This document shows, piece after piece, positions 51,538-60,160 of a stretch of DNA of 64,000 nucleotides. Position numbers and translations under genes: made by a program. Source of the stretch: JALZKA01 sp963753385 (GTDB lineage: Bacteria > Actinomycetota > Thermoleophilia > Solirubrobacterales > 70-9); NCBI GenBank assembly GCA_963753385.1, contig CAVWCC010000010.1, positions 186,001-250,000 of the forward strand. Direction: 5' to 3'. The stretch's first letter is position 1. Each line of letters begins with the position of its first letter. The notes under the pieces were generated by a model. It saw only the letters and a list, made by a program, of their open reading frames with translations, was not told where the DNA came from and did not search any database.

Positions 51538-52677
51538 TCAGACGCCGGCGTCGGCGACGACCTCGTCGACCGTGAAGACGCCGGTCTCGGTCGTCGCCAC
51601 CGCACGCTCCGCCGCGCCCTCGTCCTCGCCGTCCGCGAGAGTCGTGGCGACGACCGTCAGCGAGCCGGTCCCCTCTTCGGCCAGCTCGCGACCCGACCCG
51701 AAGAGCCGCTTCACCTCGGCGACCCCGTCGGCTGCCACCGCAAGGCGGGTGAGCGAGTCGCAGATCAGAACCGCGTCGCCACCGGCCTCCGCGATGCGTC
51801 TCCCGCGCTCGAGCGCCAGCTCGGCGATCCGAATCTGCTCGGACGGGGCCAGGTCGGCCGGGGCGAGCGCGAGCTCGGCCTGCGGCAGCGCCGCCTCCCA
51901 CGCTGGAACCTCCTCGGGACGCTCGTCGATCAGCAGGACGATCAGTCGCGCCTCACCGGCAGCGATCCCCTGGCCGAGCTCGCGCAGAAGGGCCGTCCGC
52001 TCCGGGCGTGGGGCCGCGCGGACGAGCACGCGCTGGCCGTAGGCGAGCGGCGAGAGCCGGTTCGCCGAGCGCGCCAGCGGGCCGGCGTCGGCGGCAAGCT
52101 CGATCGGGCGCGATGGTGGGACCGGGGTGAGCGAGTCGAAGTCGGTGCGGCCCTCCTCCTGGGGCTCGCCCCCGTTCACCTTGTCCACGTGGACCAGCGC
52201 GCGGTGGCGCTCCCCGCGGCGCGGCTCGCGGGCGGGACCCGAGACCTCGTCGCCGGGGCGCAGCTCGCAGCGGCGCACCTGCGAGGCCGAGACGTAGACG
52301 TCGTCATCGCGCGTCCGCAGGCCGCCGAGCCGCAGGAACCCGTGGCGCTGGCGGGTCAGCTCGAGGATCCCGGTCACGTCCTCCGTCGCGTCGGGCTCCG
52401 CGTCCTCGCCGGCGCTCGGCCGGTCCCGCTCGCGACCCCGGTCCCCTGACGGCCGGTCCTCGGCCGCGAGTCGCTCGCGTTCACGCCCACCCCGGCCGCG
52501 GCCGCCACGGCGGCTGCGGCGGCGCGGGGGACGCTCTTGCTCCTCTTCGTCGCCGCCGCCTTCCAGGCGCTCGATCAGCTCGTCGCGGCGAAGCAAGCGG
52601 TAGCCCTCGATGCCGGCCTCGGCCGCGCGGGCGTGGAGGTCGGCCAGATGCAGCTCTTGCAGCTCGGAAGCGCTCAT
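51538..52677 (-). CDS. Rho-like protein with degenerate ATPase
   Basis: The N-terminal Rho domain (SELQELHLADLHARAAEAGI) is followed by an Arg/Gly/Glu-rich insertion and the RNA-binding CSD-like domain (GILELTRQRHGFLRLGG, then DDDVYVSASQVRRCELRPGD). The ATPase region keeps LIVLLIDERPEEVPAWE and the Walker B-like DAVLICDSLTRLAVA, but the P-loop of normal Rho (PPKAGKT) is replaced by AAPRPERTALL, with no GKT. The C-terminus stops at 379 residues without the usual R-loop and hexamer-closing segment. It is probably not an active helicase. Confidence 0.8.
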   Translation of the reverse strand: MSASELQELHLADLHARAAEAGIEGYRLLRRDELIERLEGGGDEEEQERPPRRRSRRGGRGRGGRERERLAAEDRPSGDRGRERDRPSAGEDAEPDATEDVTGILELTRQRHGFLRLGGLRTRDDDVYVSASQVRRCELRPGDEVSGPAREPRRGERHRALVHVDKVNGGEPQEEGRTDFDSLTPVPPSRPIELAADAGPLARSANRLSPLAYGQRVLVRAAPRPERTALLRELGQGIAAGEARLIVLLIDERPEEVPAWEAALPQAELALAPADLAPSEQIRIAELALERGRRIAEAGGDAVLICDSLTRLAVAADGVAEVKRLFGSGRELAEEGTGSLTVVATTLADGEDEGAAERAVATTETGVFTVDEVVADAGV

Positions 52678-52709
52678 GCGAGCGCCGAGTTATATCCGGT
52701 CGCTTAGTC

Positions 52710-53411
52710 CTACTTGGCCCGGACGGTCTGCTCGCGCGTGGCCACGAGCCCCTTCAGCCACTCGCCGAACTCGGGCCGCGTCTCCCAGTCCGCCTTGAAC
52801 TTCTCGGCGCCGGCGGTGGTCAGCGGGTGGTCGAGCATCTGCCGAAGGACCTTGGCCGGGACGGTCGCGATCTCGCAGCCGAGCTGGGCGGCGGTAATCA
52901 CGTGCTCGGGGTGCCGGATCGAGGCGGCGATGATCTGCGAGGTCACGCCTCCGGCCCGGAAGCACTCGACGATCTCGGCGACGACGCCTCCGGAATCGAC
53001 CGAGATGTCGTCGAGCCGGCCCATGAAGCACGACACGTAGGTCGCCCCCGCGCCGGCCGCGAGCAGCGCCTGGTTCGGCGAGAAGACCAGGGTCATGTTC
53101 ACGGGGATCCCGTGCGAGGTCAGCGCGTGCGTGGCCTCGAGGCCCTCCTTGCAGAACGGGACCTTGACGACGACGTGCTCGTGCAGCTCGGCGAGGGCGT
53201 GGCCCTCGGCGATCATCCCGTCGGGATCCTCCGAGACGACCTCGGCCGAGGTCGGGCCGCCGGCCAGGTCGCAGATCCTTCTCACGATGTCGCCGGGATC
53301 GCCGTCCTCCTTCGCCAGCAGCGAGGGGTTCGTGGTGGCGCCTGCGAGGACGCCCCACTGGGCGATCTCCTCGACCTCGGCGACGGATCCGGTGTCGATG
53401 AAAAGCCTCAT
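52710..53411 (-). CDS. tal: Transaldolase / fructose-6-phosphate aldolase family
   Basis: The 233-residue protein is a small-type transaldolase: MRLFIDTGSVAEVEEIAQWG at the start, LAGATTNPSLLAKE, the Schiff-base lysine in HVVVKVPFCKEGLEA and VNMTLVFSPNQALLAAGAGA. These enzymes move a dihydroxyacetone unit in the pentose phosphate pathway. The TalC/FSA subgroup cannot be split by eye. It is followed by the Rho-like gene after 32 bases. Confidence 0.92.
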   Translation of the reverse strand: MRLFIDTGSVAEVEEIAQWGVLAGATTNPSLLAKEDGDPGDIVRRICDLAGGPTSAEVVSEDPDGMIAEGHALAELHEHVVVKVPFCKEGLEATHALTSHGIPVNMTLVFSPNQALLAAGAGATYVSCFMGRLDDISVDSGGVVAEIVECFRAGGVTSQIIAASIRHPEHVITAAQLGCEIATVPAKVLRQMLDHPLTTAGAEKFKADWETRPEFGEWLKGLVATREQTVRAK

Positions 53412-53439
53412 GCGCCCAGGTTAGATCAGCGGGCGGTCG

Positions 53440-55149
53440 TCAGCCGCCCGCCGGGTCGATCCCCTCGGCCGCGGCGTCCGCGACCCAGCGGTCAGCCTCG
53501 GCCGCAACGCGGTTTGCGTCCCACCCGAGCTCGCCGCCCAGCGCCTCGGCGACTGGCATCACGTCGCCCGCCGTTCGCAGCTGCGGCGCCGCCAGGAGCC
53601 CCAGCCTCGTACGGCGCAACAGGACGTCGGCGACCGAGCGGGCCTGCTCGAGCCGCGCGGCGATCACCGCCTCCGCCAGCAGGTCGGGCATCCCGTCGGC
53701 GATCGGACGCGCCAGTTCGGGGCGGTCGCCCGCGATTCGGAGGACGTGACGCGCGGCGTGCCCGTAGCGGAAGGCGAGCAGCTCGCGGTGGCCGTCCGGC
53801 AGGGACCCGTCGAGGCCCGACGGCGGCGCGAGGTCCTCTTCGTCGGCCGGCATCCCGAGCGGCAGGTCGTGAGTCCGGCAGGGCGCATCGCGGCCCTCGC
53901 GCTCGACCAGCCGGTCGACGACCTGCTTCGCCATGCGGCGCCAGGTTGTGAGCTTGCCGCCGGTGATCGTGATCAGCCCCGACGACGTCTCGTACAGCTC
54001 CGCCTTGCGCGAGATGTCAACGGACTTGTGCGGGTCGCCGGAGGAGATCAGGGGCCGGACGCCGGCGTAGGCGCCGGTGATCCGCGAGCGGTCGAGCGAC
54101 GTGCCGAAGAAGTCGTTGGCGGCCTGGAGCAGGTAGTCGATGTCGTCGCCGGAGGGCTCGACGTGGTCGATGTCGCCGTCGTAGTCGCGGTCGGTGGTGC
54201 CGATCAGGGTCCGGCCGTACCAGGGCAGGGCGAAGATCCGGCGGTCCTCACCCGCGGGCACGACGCAGGCCGCGCGCCCGATGTCGAGGTCGTCGAACGA
54301 CACGGTCACGTGCGTGCCGCGGCTCGGCGAGATCCGCGGGATCTCCTCCTCGTCGTGGATCTCGTCGGGCCGGAGCCGGTCCGCCCACACGCCGGTCGCG
54401 TTGACCACGTTCGCGGCACGGACCTCGAAGCGCTCGCCGGACTCGGCGTCTTCGCAGACCACGCCCGCGGCGCGACCGCCCTCCTCGATCAGGTCGACGA
54501 CCTCGGCTCCGTTCAGCGGCACCGCCCCGAACCGCTCGGCCTCGCCGAGGACCGTCAGCACGAGCCGCACGTCGTCGGTCTGGCAGTCGTAGAAGAGATA
54601 GGCCTCGCGCGGCTTCCGCGGCCGAAGCGCCGGAATCAAGTCCGCCGCCTCCTCGCCGGTGATCGTGCGGTGCCGATCGGGCGCCCACTGCTCGGGCGGC
54701 GGCGCGGTCTCGGAGCCCTCTCCCCGCAGCGCGGTCTCGCGGCGGCGCTCCCGGCGGCCGGAGCCGACCCGGGTGGTCGCCATCACGTCGTACATGTTGA
54801 GCCCGATCCCGAGCATCCGGTTCTTCGGGTCGTCGCCGAGGCTCGGGACGAGGAATGGAGTCGGATAGACCAGATGCGGCGCCAGCTCGACCAGGAGCTG
54901 GCGCTCGAGCAGCGCCTCGCGGACCAACCCGAGGTCGAAGTTCTCGAGGTAGCGAAGCCCGCCGTGGACCATCTTCGACGAGCGGCTCGACGTGCCCGAG
55001 GCCCAGTCGGCTCGCTCGATGATCGCGACCGTGTAGCCGCGGGAGGCGGCGTCCAGCGCAACCCCCGCGCCGGTGATCCCGCCGCCGACGACGACGACGT
55101 CGAACTCCTCCTCGGTCAGGGCACGCTGCGCGTCGGCGCGGGAGAGCAT
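53440..55149 (-). CDS. glpD: Glycerol-3-phosphate dehydrogenase (FAD)
   Basis: The 569-residue flavoenzyme oxidises glycerol 3-phosphate to dihydroxyacetone phosphate at the membrane. The FAD loop DVVVVGGGITGAGVALDAAS, SSKMVHGGLRYLENFDLGLV, FALPWYGRTLIGTTDRDYDG and GLITITGGKLTTWRRMAKQV are typical, and the C-terminal helical domain is present. ATG 55149 shares one base with the stop of the nitroreductase gene (TGATG). Confidence 0.94.
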   Translation of the reverse strand: MLSRADAQRALTEEEFDVVVVGGGITGAGVALDAASRGYTVAIIERADWASGTSSRSSKMVHGGLRYLENFDLGLVREALLERQLLVELAPHLVYPTPFLVPSLGDDPKNRMLGIGLNMYDVMATTRVGSGRRERRRETALRGEGSETAPPPEQWAPDRHRTITGEEAADLIPALRPRKPREAYLFYDCQTDDVRLVLTVLGEAERFGAVPLNGAEVVDLIEEGGRAAGVVCEDAESGERFEVRAANVVNATGVWADRLRPDEIHDEEEIPRISPSRGTHVTVSFDDLDIGRAACVVPAGEDRRIFALPWYGRTLIGTTDRDYDGDIDHVEPSGDDIDYLLQAANDFFGTSLDRSRITGAYAGVRPLISSGDPHKSVDISRKAELYETSSGLITITGGKLTTWRRMAKQVVDRLVEREGRDAPCRTHDLPLGMPADEEDLAPPSGLDGSLPDGHRELLAFRYGHAARHVLRIAGDRPELARPIADGMPDLLAEAVIAARLEQARSVADVLLRRTRLGLLAAPQLRTAGDVMPVAEALGGELGWDANRVAAEADRWVADAAAEGIDPAGG

Positions 55150-55658
55150 CAGTCGAGGTAGGTGACGACGGCTTCGGGCGGCGGGCGCTCCGGGGCGGGC
55201 TTGTCGCCGGCGGCCTTGCCGAGGTGGATCAGCCCGACGAAGCGCTCGGTCTCCGGCACCCGGACGGCCTCGAGTCCCGCAGGGTCGCGAAAGACCGCCG
55301 GCGTCCGCCAGTACCCGCCGAGGCCGCGGGCGTGGGCACCGAGCAGGACGATGTACGCGGCGATCCCCGCTGCGTGCAGGTCCTCCTCGTTCTGGACCTC
55401 GTCGTCGGTGAGCGCGCATGAGCAGACGACCAGCGTCGGCGCACGGTCGAGCTTCGCCGCCGCCTCCGGCCCCGCCGCCACCTTGAGGCGCTCGAGTGCC
55501 TGCGGGCCGAGCACCCGGAACCGCCAGGGAATCGTCAGGTTGTGGTTCGGCGCCCAGCGCGCCAGCTCGAACAGCTCGTCGAGTACCTCGGGCGGCACCG
55601 GCTCGGGCCTGTACGCCTTATGCGTGCGCCGCCCCCGAATCGCCTCGTCAACGTCCAC
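55149..55658 (-). CDS. Nitroreductase family protein
   Basis: The 169-residue FMN enzyme starts DVDEAIRGRRTHKAYRPEPV and contains LFELARWAPNHNLTIPWRFR, GIAAYIVLLGAHARGLGGYW and GLIHLGKAAGDKPAPERPP, the single-domain nitroreductase pattern near YdjA. Although next to a B12 operon it lacks the larger N-terminal features of BluB, so dimethylbenzimidazole synthesis is unlikely. GTG start. Confidence 0.85.
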   Translation of the reverse strand: MDVDEAIRGRRTHKAYRPEPVPPEVLDELFELARWAPNHNLTIPWRFRVLGPQALERLKVAAGPEAAAKLDRAPTLVVCSCALTDDEVQNEEDLHAAGIAAYIVLLGAHARGLGGYWRTPAVFRDPAGLEAVRVPETERFVGLIHLGKAAGDKPAPERPPPEAVVTYLD

Positions 55659-55688
55659 GGACAGAACCTACCGACGCGCCACACCGGG

Positions 55689-55731
55689 GTGGTTGCTGTT
55701 TCCCGCGCTATTCGCGGGTATTGGCAACCAC
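55689..55731. repeat. Long nested stem-loop at the end of the B12 operon
   Basis: GTGGTTGC (55689-55696) pairs with GCAACCAC (55724-55731), and inside, CCCGCG (55702-55707) pairs with CGCGGG (55713-55718), with five-base internal loops TGTTT and TATTG on each side and a CTATT apical loop. It lies between the S-component gene and the nitroreductase gene. No U-tract follows on either strand, so it may be a structured RNA or operator as well as a terminator. Confidence 0.65.
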
Positions 55732-55745
55732 TTGGGCGGAGCGGA

Positions 55746-57614
55746 TCACGGCAGCCGCCGCCGGTACCAGAACCAGCCGGCACCCAGCGCCAGCGCCAGG
55801 CACCCCAGCCCCGCCGCGACGAACGCCGCGGTCGAGTCCCCGTCCGGCTCATCGGACGCTGAACTCGTCCCGGACGCCTGCTCAGCGAGAACCGCGGCGG
55901 CGGGCTCAGCGGGCGCGGCCGGACCTCGCCCAGCTTCCTCTCCCCCATCATCGCCCTTCTTCGAGCGCTTGCGGTCGCGGGCACCCCGATCGGAGCTGCG
56001 CGGCTTCGAATCGCCGGACGCGGGCTCCGGCGCGGTCGACGCAGGCGGCTCCACGCCCGACTCCACATCAGGCGACGGCGCGCCGCCGCCACCCCGCGGA
56101 ACCGGCTCCACGGGCAGCGCCTCGCGGCTCACCGCCAGCGCCGCCTGCGACGTAACCCAAACCGGCGTCTGGGCGCTCGCGGAGTTGTAGGCGTAGGAGC
56201 CGTCCCCGCGCTGGCGCGCCGCCAGGTAGTCGAGCCCCGAGCGGCCACGGCGCTCGACCTCCCCGGGATCGACACCCCCGGCCACGAGGCCCTGCACGGC
56301 CCACGCCGTCGACTGCGAGTTCGTCACACCGGTCTCGTTGAGTCCCCAGCCGCCCTCGCGGCGCTGGGTTTCCCGCAGATATGTGATCGCGTCGCCGAGC
56401 GCGCCCGACCCCGCGGCCGCCAGTCCCTGCATCGCCGCGCCGGTCGAGTCGGGATCCGACGGCTGCGAGGGGCCGAAGCCGTAGCCGCCGTCCTCGTTCT
56501 GCGCCGATCTGAGCCAGCCGGCCGCATTCGCGACCCCGCTCGAGCTGCCGGCGGCGCGCAGCGCGAGCACCGCGTAGGAGGTCAGGTTGACCTGACCCTG
56601 CCAGGAGCCGTCCGCCGATTGCCTGCGGCGCAGGTCGGCGACCAGGTCGCGGCCGGTGAACCGGCCAGCGTCCACCCCGGCCGCCTCCAGCGCCAGGATC
56701 GCCAGCTCGAGCTCGTTCGGCGAGCGGATCTTGCCCACGTTGTGCCGTAGGTAGTCGACCGGGGTCCGCCCGCGAGGGCCGACGTCGAGCGGGTTGCGAC
56801 CCGTGGCCTCCAAGCCCAGCATCGCCCAGCCAGTCATCTGCACGCTCGGGCTGGAGCCGGGCGTCGCCGCGTAGCCACCCGAATCCTCGCGCGCGCGCTC
56901 GAGCCAGGCCTGCGCGGAGCCGGTGTCGCCCGCCCGAGCGGGGTCGGGCGGTCCGCTTGCGACCGCCAGCGCGAGCGCTGCCAGGGCGATCGGAAGCGCG
57001 CCGGCCGGATGCCACCGGAACTCGAGGCGCGACCGGTAGCGCTCGATCATCGCCACCAGCGCCGGGCCGGCGGCGAAGGCGATCACGAAGTTCCCGAGGG
57101 CGTGGGCGACGTTGAACGGGATGCCGCGGGCCGAGAGCGCGAGGTAGCGGTCGAGCGATTGCTCGCCTCCGTAGGTGACCATGACCGAAAGGTCGAGCAG
57201 CGCGCCGTAGACGAGCCCCATCGCAGCGCATGCGCACGCGAGGCCGAGACGGCCGACGTGGCGGCCGAACGCCCAGGCGAGCCCCGCCCCGGCCAGGCCG
57301 GCCATACCCCACCCGGCCATCTGCCAGATCGTCCACGGGCCCTGGCCGAGCCAGATGTTCGAGATCGGGGCCGCCAGCGCACCGACGGCGAACCCTGGCG
57401 CGCCGCCGAGCGCGTAGCCGGTCAGGAGCGCGACGTCGGTCGTGCCGACCACGTTCGGCACCGGCGCCAGCACCAGGCGGCCGGCCACCGCGAGCGCGGC
57501 GAGCGCGGCGACCAGGGCGACCACCCTTGAGCTCGGCCGGGTCCGCTCGTACCACGCGAAACCCACGACGAGCACGATCGCGAGCCCGGCGAACGACGCG
57601 GCCTGCCAGCTCAT
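55746..57614 (-). CDS. ECF transporter S-component fused to an alpha/alpha-barrel repeat domain
   Basis: Residues about 1-225 are an ECF S-component-like membrane domain with GTTDVALLTGYALGGAPGFA and the hallmark LGQGPWTIWQMAGWGMAG. Residues about 235-480 contain five prenyltransferase/squalene-oxidase-type repeats (DSGGYAATP, DGSWQGQVNLTSYAVLALRA, EDGGYGFGPSQ, REGGWGLNETGVTNSQSTAW, RGDGSYAYNS), as in the alpha6/alpha6 barrel of intrinsic factor. A charged low-complexity linker and a final transmembrane helix (AAFVAAGLGCLALALGAGWF) follow. The barrel should face outward. The upstream cobalamin riboswitch makes B12 the likely substrate. ATG overlaps the ATPase stop (ATGA). Confidence 0.82.
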   Translation of the reverse strand: MSWQAASFAGLAIVLVVGFAWYERTRPSSRVVALVAALAALAVAGRLVLAPVPNVVGTTDVALLTGYALGGAPGFAVGALAAPISNIWLGQGPWTIWQMAGWGMAGLAGAGLAWAFGRHVGRLGLACACAAMGLVYGALLDLSVMVTYGGEQSLDRYLALSARGIPFNVAHALGNFVIAFAAGPALVAMIERYRSRLEFRWHPAGALPIALAALALAVASGPPDPARAGDTGSAQAWLERAREDSGGYAATPGSSPSVQMTGWAMLGLEATGRNPLDVGPRGRTPVDYLRHNVGKIRSPNELELAILALEAAGVDAGRFTGRDLVADLRRRQSADGSWQGQVNLTSYAVLALRAAGSSSGVANAAGWLRSAQNEDGGYGFGPSQPSDPDSTGAAMQGLAAAGSGALGDAITYLRETQRREGGWGLNETGVTNSQSTAWAVQGLVAGGVDPGEVERRGRSGLDYLAARQRGDGSYAYNSASAQTPVWVTSQAALAVSREALPVEPVPRGGGGAPSPDVESGVEPPASTAPEPASGDSKPRSSDRGARDRKRSKKGDDGGEEAGRGPAAPAEPAAAVLAEQASGTSSASDEPDGDSTAAFVAAGLGCLALALGAGWFWYRRRLP

Positions 57615-58389
57615 GAGCCGACCCCGTCGGCATCGGCGGCCGCCGCGCTGCGGCCGAGCAGCTCGATCCCGGCCTCGGGTGTGACGGCGGCTCCGTCGAG
57701 GACGCGGGCGACCTCGGTGGCGAAGTACCAGCCGCCCGCCAGGACCTCGGTCGGTGGCCCGTCGGCGAGGAGCTCGCCCTCGCCGAGCAACAGGACCCTG
57801 TCGGCGAAACGAGCCGCGAACTCGACGTCATGCGTCGCGACCAGCACCGCCGAGCCTGCCTCGGCCACGCCCGCGAGCCAGTCGCGGAGACCCTGCTTGC
57901 GCGCCGCGTCCATGCCCCGGGTTGGCTCGTCGAGGCAAACGAGACCCGGCAGCAGCGCCGGTGCGGCCGGCCATCGCCAACGCGAGCGTCAGGCGCTGGC
58001 GCTCGCCGCCCGACAGGTCGCGCGGATCGCTCTCGCGGGCCGCGCCGAGGCCCACGAGCTCCAGCGCGGCCCGGCCCTCGTCCCCCGGAAGCTCGTCGGC
58101 CACGCGGTCGCGCACGATCATGTCCGCCGGGCTCTGTGCCGCCAGCGCAACGCCGCCGGGCGCCGCGATCGAACCGGCCGCGGCCGGAAGCACGCCGGCC
58201 GCGGCGCGCATCAGGGTCGTCTTCCCGGCGCCGTTCCGTCCCATCAGGACCACCCGCTCGCCACGGCCAATCTCGAGCGAAAGCCCACGAAGCACGCGAT
58301 GCCTGCCGGCCCCGGACTCGAGCTCGACCCAGAGTCGCCGGGCCGTCAGCGCCGGCGCCGCCGACGGGCCGAACGTCCCGGGATGCCCC
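57611..58389 (-). CDS. ECF transporter ATP-binding subunit, second (frameshifted)
   Basis: Walker A is VLMGRNGAGKTTLMRAAAGV and the signature is DLSGGERQRLTLALAMAG. Removing one base near 57970 restores LLPGLVCLDEPTRGMD, the Walker B and D-loop, and connects to the C-terminal part (LVATHDVEFAARFADRVLLL) ending at 57611. The N-terminal strand LTARRLWVELESGAGRHRVL lies upstream of GTG 58295 in a frame that continues back to the end of the first ATPase, so the two may be one tandem protein. Confidence 0.82.
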
Positions 58390-59262
58390 TCATAGGAGGC
58401 ACCGCGGGACGTTCGGCGGTTGGAGGGCTTGATGCCGTCGCTCCGCGAGCGCGCGCCTTGCCGCCTTCACCCCGACCGGCAGCGGGCGGATGCCGAGGCC
58501 GTCGAAGAGCGCCGCCGCCGGGGTTGCCAGCGCCGGGTCGGCGGCGACGGTCGAGTCGAGGAACGCTCCGGGCGGGCCGTCGAAGCGAAGCCGGCCCTCG
58601 GCGAACGCCACGACGCGATCGGCTGCGGCGAGGCAGCGCTCGAGGCGATGCTCCGCGATGAGGATCGTCGCCCCCCACTCCTCGTTCAGCCTGCGAAGAA
58701 CGCCGATCAGCTCGTCGCCCGCGACCGGGTCCAGCTGGGAAGTCGGCTCGTCGAGAAGGATCAGCCGGGGCCGCGACACGAGCGCGGCCGCCAGCGCCAC
58801 GCGCTGGAGCTCGCCCCCCGAAAGTGAGGCGGTCGGGCGCTCGAGGAGGCGCTCGATGCCGAGCGCGAGTGCAGCCTCCTCAACCGCGCGGGCGCGCGCG
58901 GCGGGCGCCTCGCCCCGGATCTCGAGCGGCAGCTCGAGCTCGCCGCGGACGGTGGCGGAGACGACCTGGGTCTCGGGCTCCTGGGCGACCATCCCCACCA
59001 GTGCCCCCAGCTCCGCCGGCCCGTTGCGGGCAAGATCGAGTCCGAGGATCCGGGCGGAGCCCGCCACGTCGCCGCCGTGGAAGTGCGGGATCAGCCCGCA
59101 GGCCGCGCGCAGCAGCGTCGACTTGCCCGAGCCCGAGCGGCCGGAGAGCACCACCATCTCGCCCGCCTCGATTCGCAGGTCGACGTCGCGGAGCGCCGGC
59201 CCGGACCCGCCCGGGTAGCGGTACGAGAAGCCGGTGAGCTCGATCGCCGGGTCAGTGGGCAT
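58390..59262 (-). CDS. ECF transporter ATP-binding subunit, first
   Basis: Walker A GRSGSGKSTLLRAACGL, Q-loop GMVAQEPETQVVSATVRGEL, signature SLSGGELQRVALAAALVSRP and Walker B LILLDEPTSQLDPVAGDELI are of EcfA type; the ETQ segment after the Q-loop is typical of CbiO/EcfA proteins. ATG 59262 overlaps the EcfT stop by eleven bases. The frame ends at TGA 58390 after an unusual QPPNVPRCLL tail; a one-base shift near 58395 would fuse it to the second ATPase. Confidence 0.9.
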   Translation of the reverse strand: MPTDPAIELTGFSYRYPGGSGPALRDVDLRIEAGEMVVLSGRSGSGKSTLLRAACGLIPHFHGGDVAGSARILGLDLARNGPAELGALVGMVAQEPETQVVSATVRGELELPLEIRGEAPAARARAVEEAALALGIERLLERPTASLSGGELQRVALAAALVSRPRLILLDEPTSQLDPVAGDELIGVLRRLNEEWGATILIAEHRLERCLAAADRVVAFAEGRLRFDGPPGAFLDSTVAADPALATPAAALFDGLGIRPLPVGVKAARRALAERRHQALQPPNVPRCLL

Positions 59263-60160
59263 GGCGAAGCTCCGGGATCCGGCGAGACCGGATCCTGTCG
59301 AGGGCAAGCGGGACGAGCGCGGCGGCGGGAAGCGCGGCGGCGAGCGCCAGGGTCGAGGCGTCGGCGTCGAGGGTGATCTGCGGGTAGGACTCGTAGCCGG
59401 CGACGCCCGCGAGGCGCGCGGCCACCGCCAGGCCGAGCGCGCCGAGCCCCGAGAGCGCGAACGCGAGGTCGCCGGGCGCCCGCGGCCGGCGGGTAGCCCG
59501 GCCCGGCGCTTTGCCCGCGTATCCGCGGAGCTCGAGCGTGGCGGCGACGTCGACGGCGCGGTCGAGCGATCCCGATACCAGGCGTCGAAGCAATGCAACG
59601 CGGCCGACGGGCGCCGCCCCCGGGCCCCGCAGCGCGACGGCCTCGCTGACCCGGGCGTGGTCGGCCGCCGCCAGGGGCGCGAGCCTGGCGATCAGGGTCG
59701 CGGTCAACGCGGAGCGCCTGGCCAGCGGGCGGGCGAGGCGCATCAGACGGTCGGGGTCGACGCAGGCGGTGTGAACGGCGAACGCCGCGAAGACGATCGC
59801 GATCCGCAACGCCAGGACGCCGCCCTCCGCAAGCGCCTCGCCGGTGATGTCGAGCGTCCCGAGGACGGGTACCTCGGGGCCGCGGACGAGGATCGTGTCG
59901 CCGCGCTGCGACGCGAGCGCGTTCACGGCCACGATCACGATCCCCAGCGTCGCCCCCCAGCGGACGGCGAGGACGAGCGCAGCGCGGGCGCCGGCCGCGA
60001 CGCCGGCGATCGCGACCGCGAGGGCGCAGCCGGCGAGGACGATCGGGTTCGAGACCACGAACGCGATCGCCGCGAACGACCAGAGGTGGATCGCGGCGGC
60101 TCCGGGGGCGGCGCGCCCCAGCGGCGTCGGCCGCGGCGCGTAGGCGAGCGCCGAGCTCAT
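59252..60160 (-). CDS. ecfT: ECF transporter transmembrane (T) component
   Basis: The 302-residue protein has five to six hydrophobic segments and the coupling-helix motifs EAVALRGPG and ATLELRGYAG that correspond to the two A-R-G type motifs of EcfT/CbiQ, which transmit ATPase movement to the S-component. It also has LRIAIVFAAFAVHTACVDPD and LMRLARPLARRSALTATLIA, typical CbiQ segments. ATG shares one base with the lipoprotein stop (TGATG). Confidence 0.9.
   Translation of the reverse strand: MSSALAYAPRPTPLGRAAPGAAAIHLWSFAAIAFVVSNPIVLAGCALAVAIAGVAAGARAALVLAVRWGATLGIVIVAVNALASQRGDTILVRGPEVPVLGTLDITGEALAEGGVLALRIAIVFAAFAVHTACVDPDRLMRLARPLARRSALTATLIARLAPLAAADHARVSEAVALRGPGAAPVGRVALLRRLVSGSLDRAVDVAATLELRGYAGKAPGRATRRPRAPGDLAFALSGLGALGLAVAARLAGVAGYESYPQITLDADASTLALAAALPAAALVPLALDRIRSRRIPELRHAH

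Noticed and set aside
55149..55658. Nitroreductase gene as BluB (B12 lower-ligand synthesis)
   Set aside because: The 169-residue single-domain protein has the YdjA-like pattern and lacks BluB length and motifs; its position near the B12 operon is not sufficient.
56068..57831. 587-residue minus-strand frame overlapping the S-component gene
   Set aside because: It is arginine-rich and unrelated to any family, whereas the overlapping frame gives the S-component and repeat motifs.
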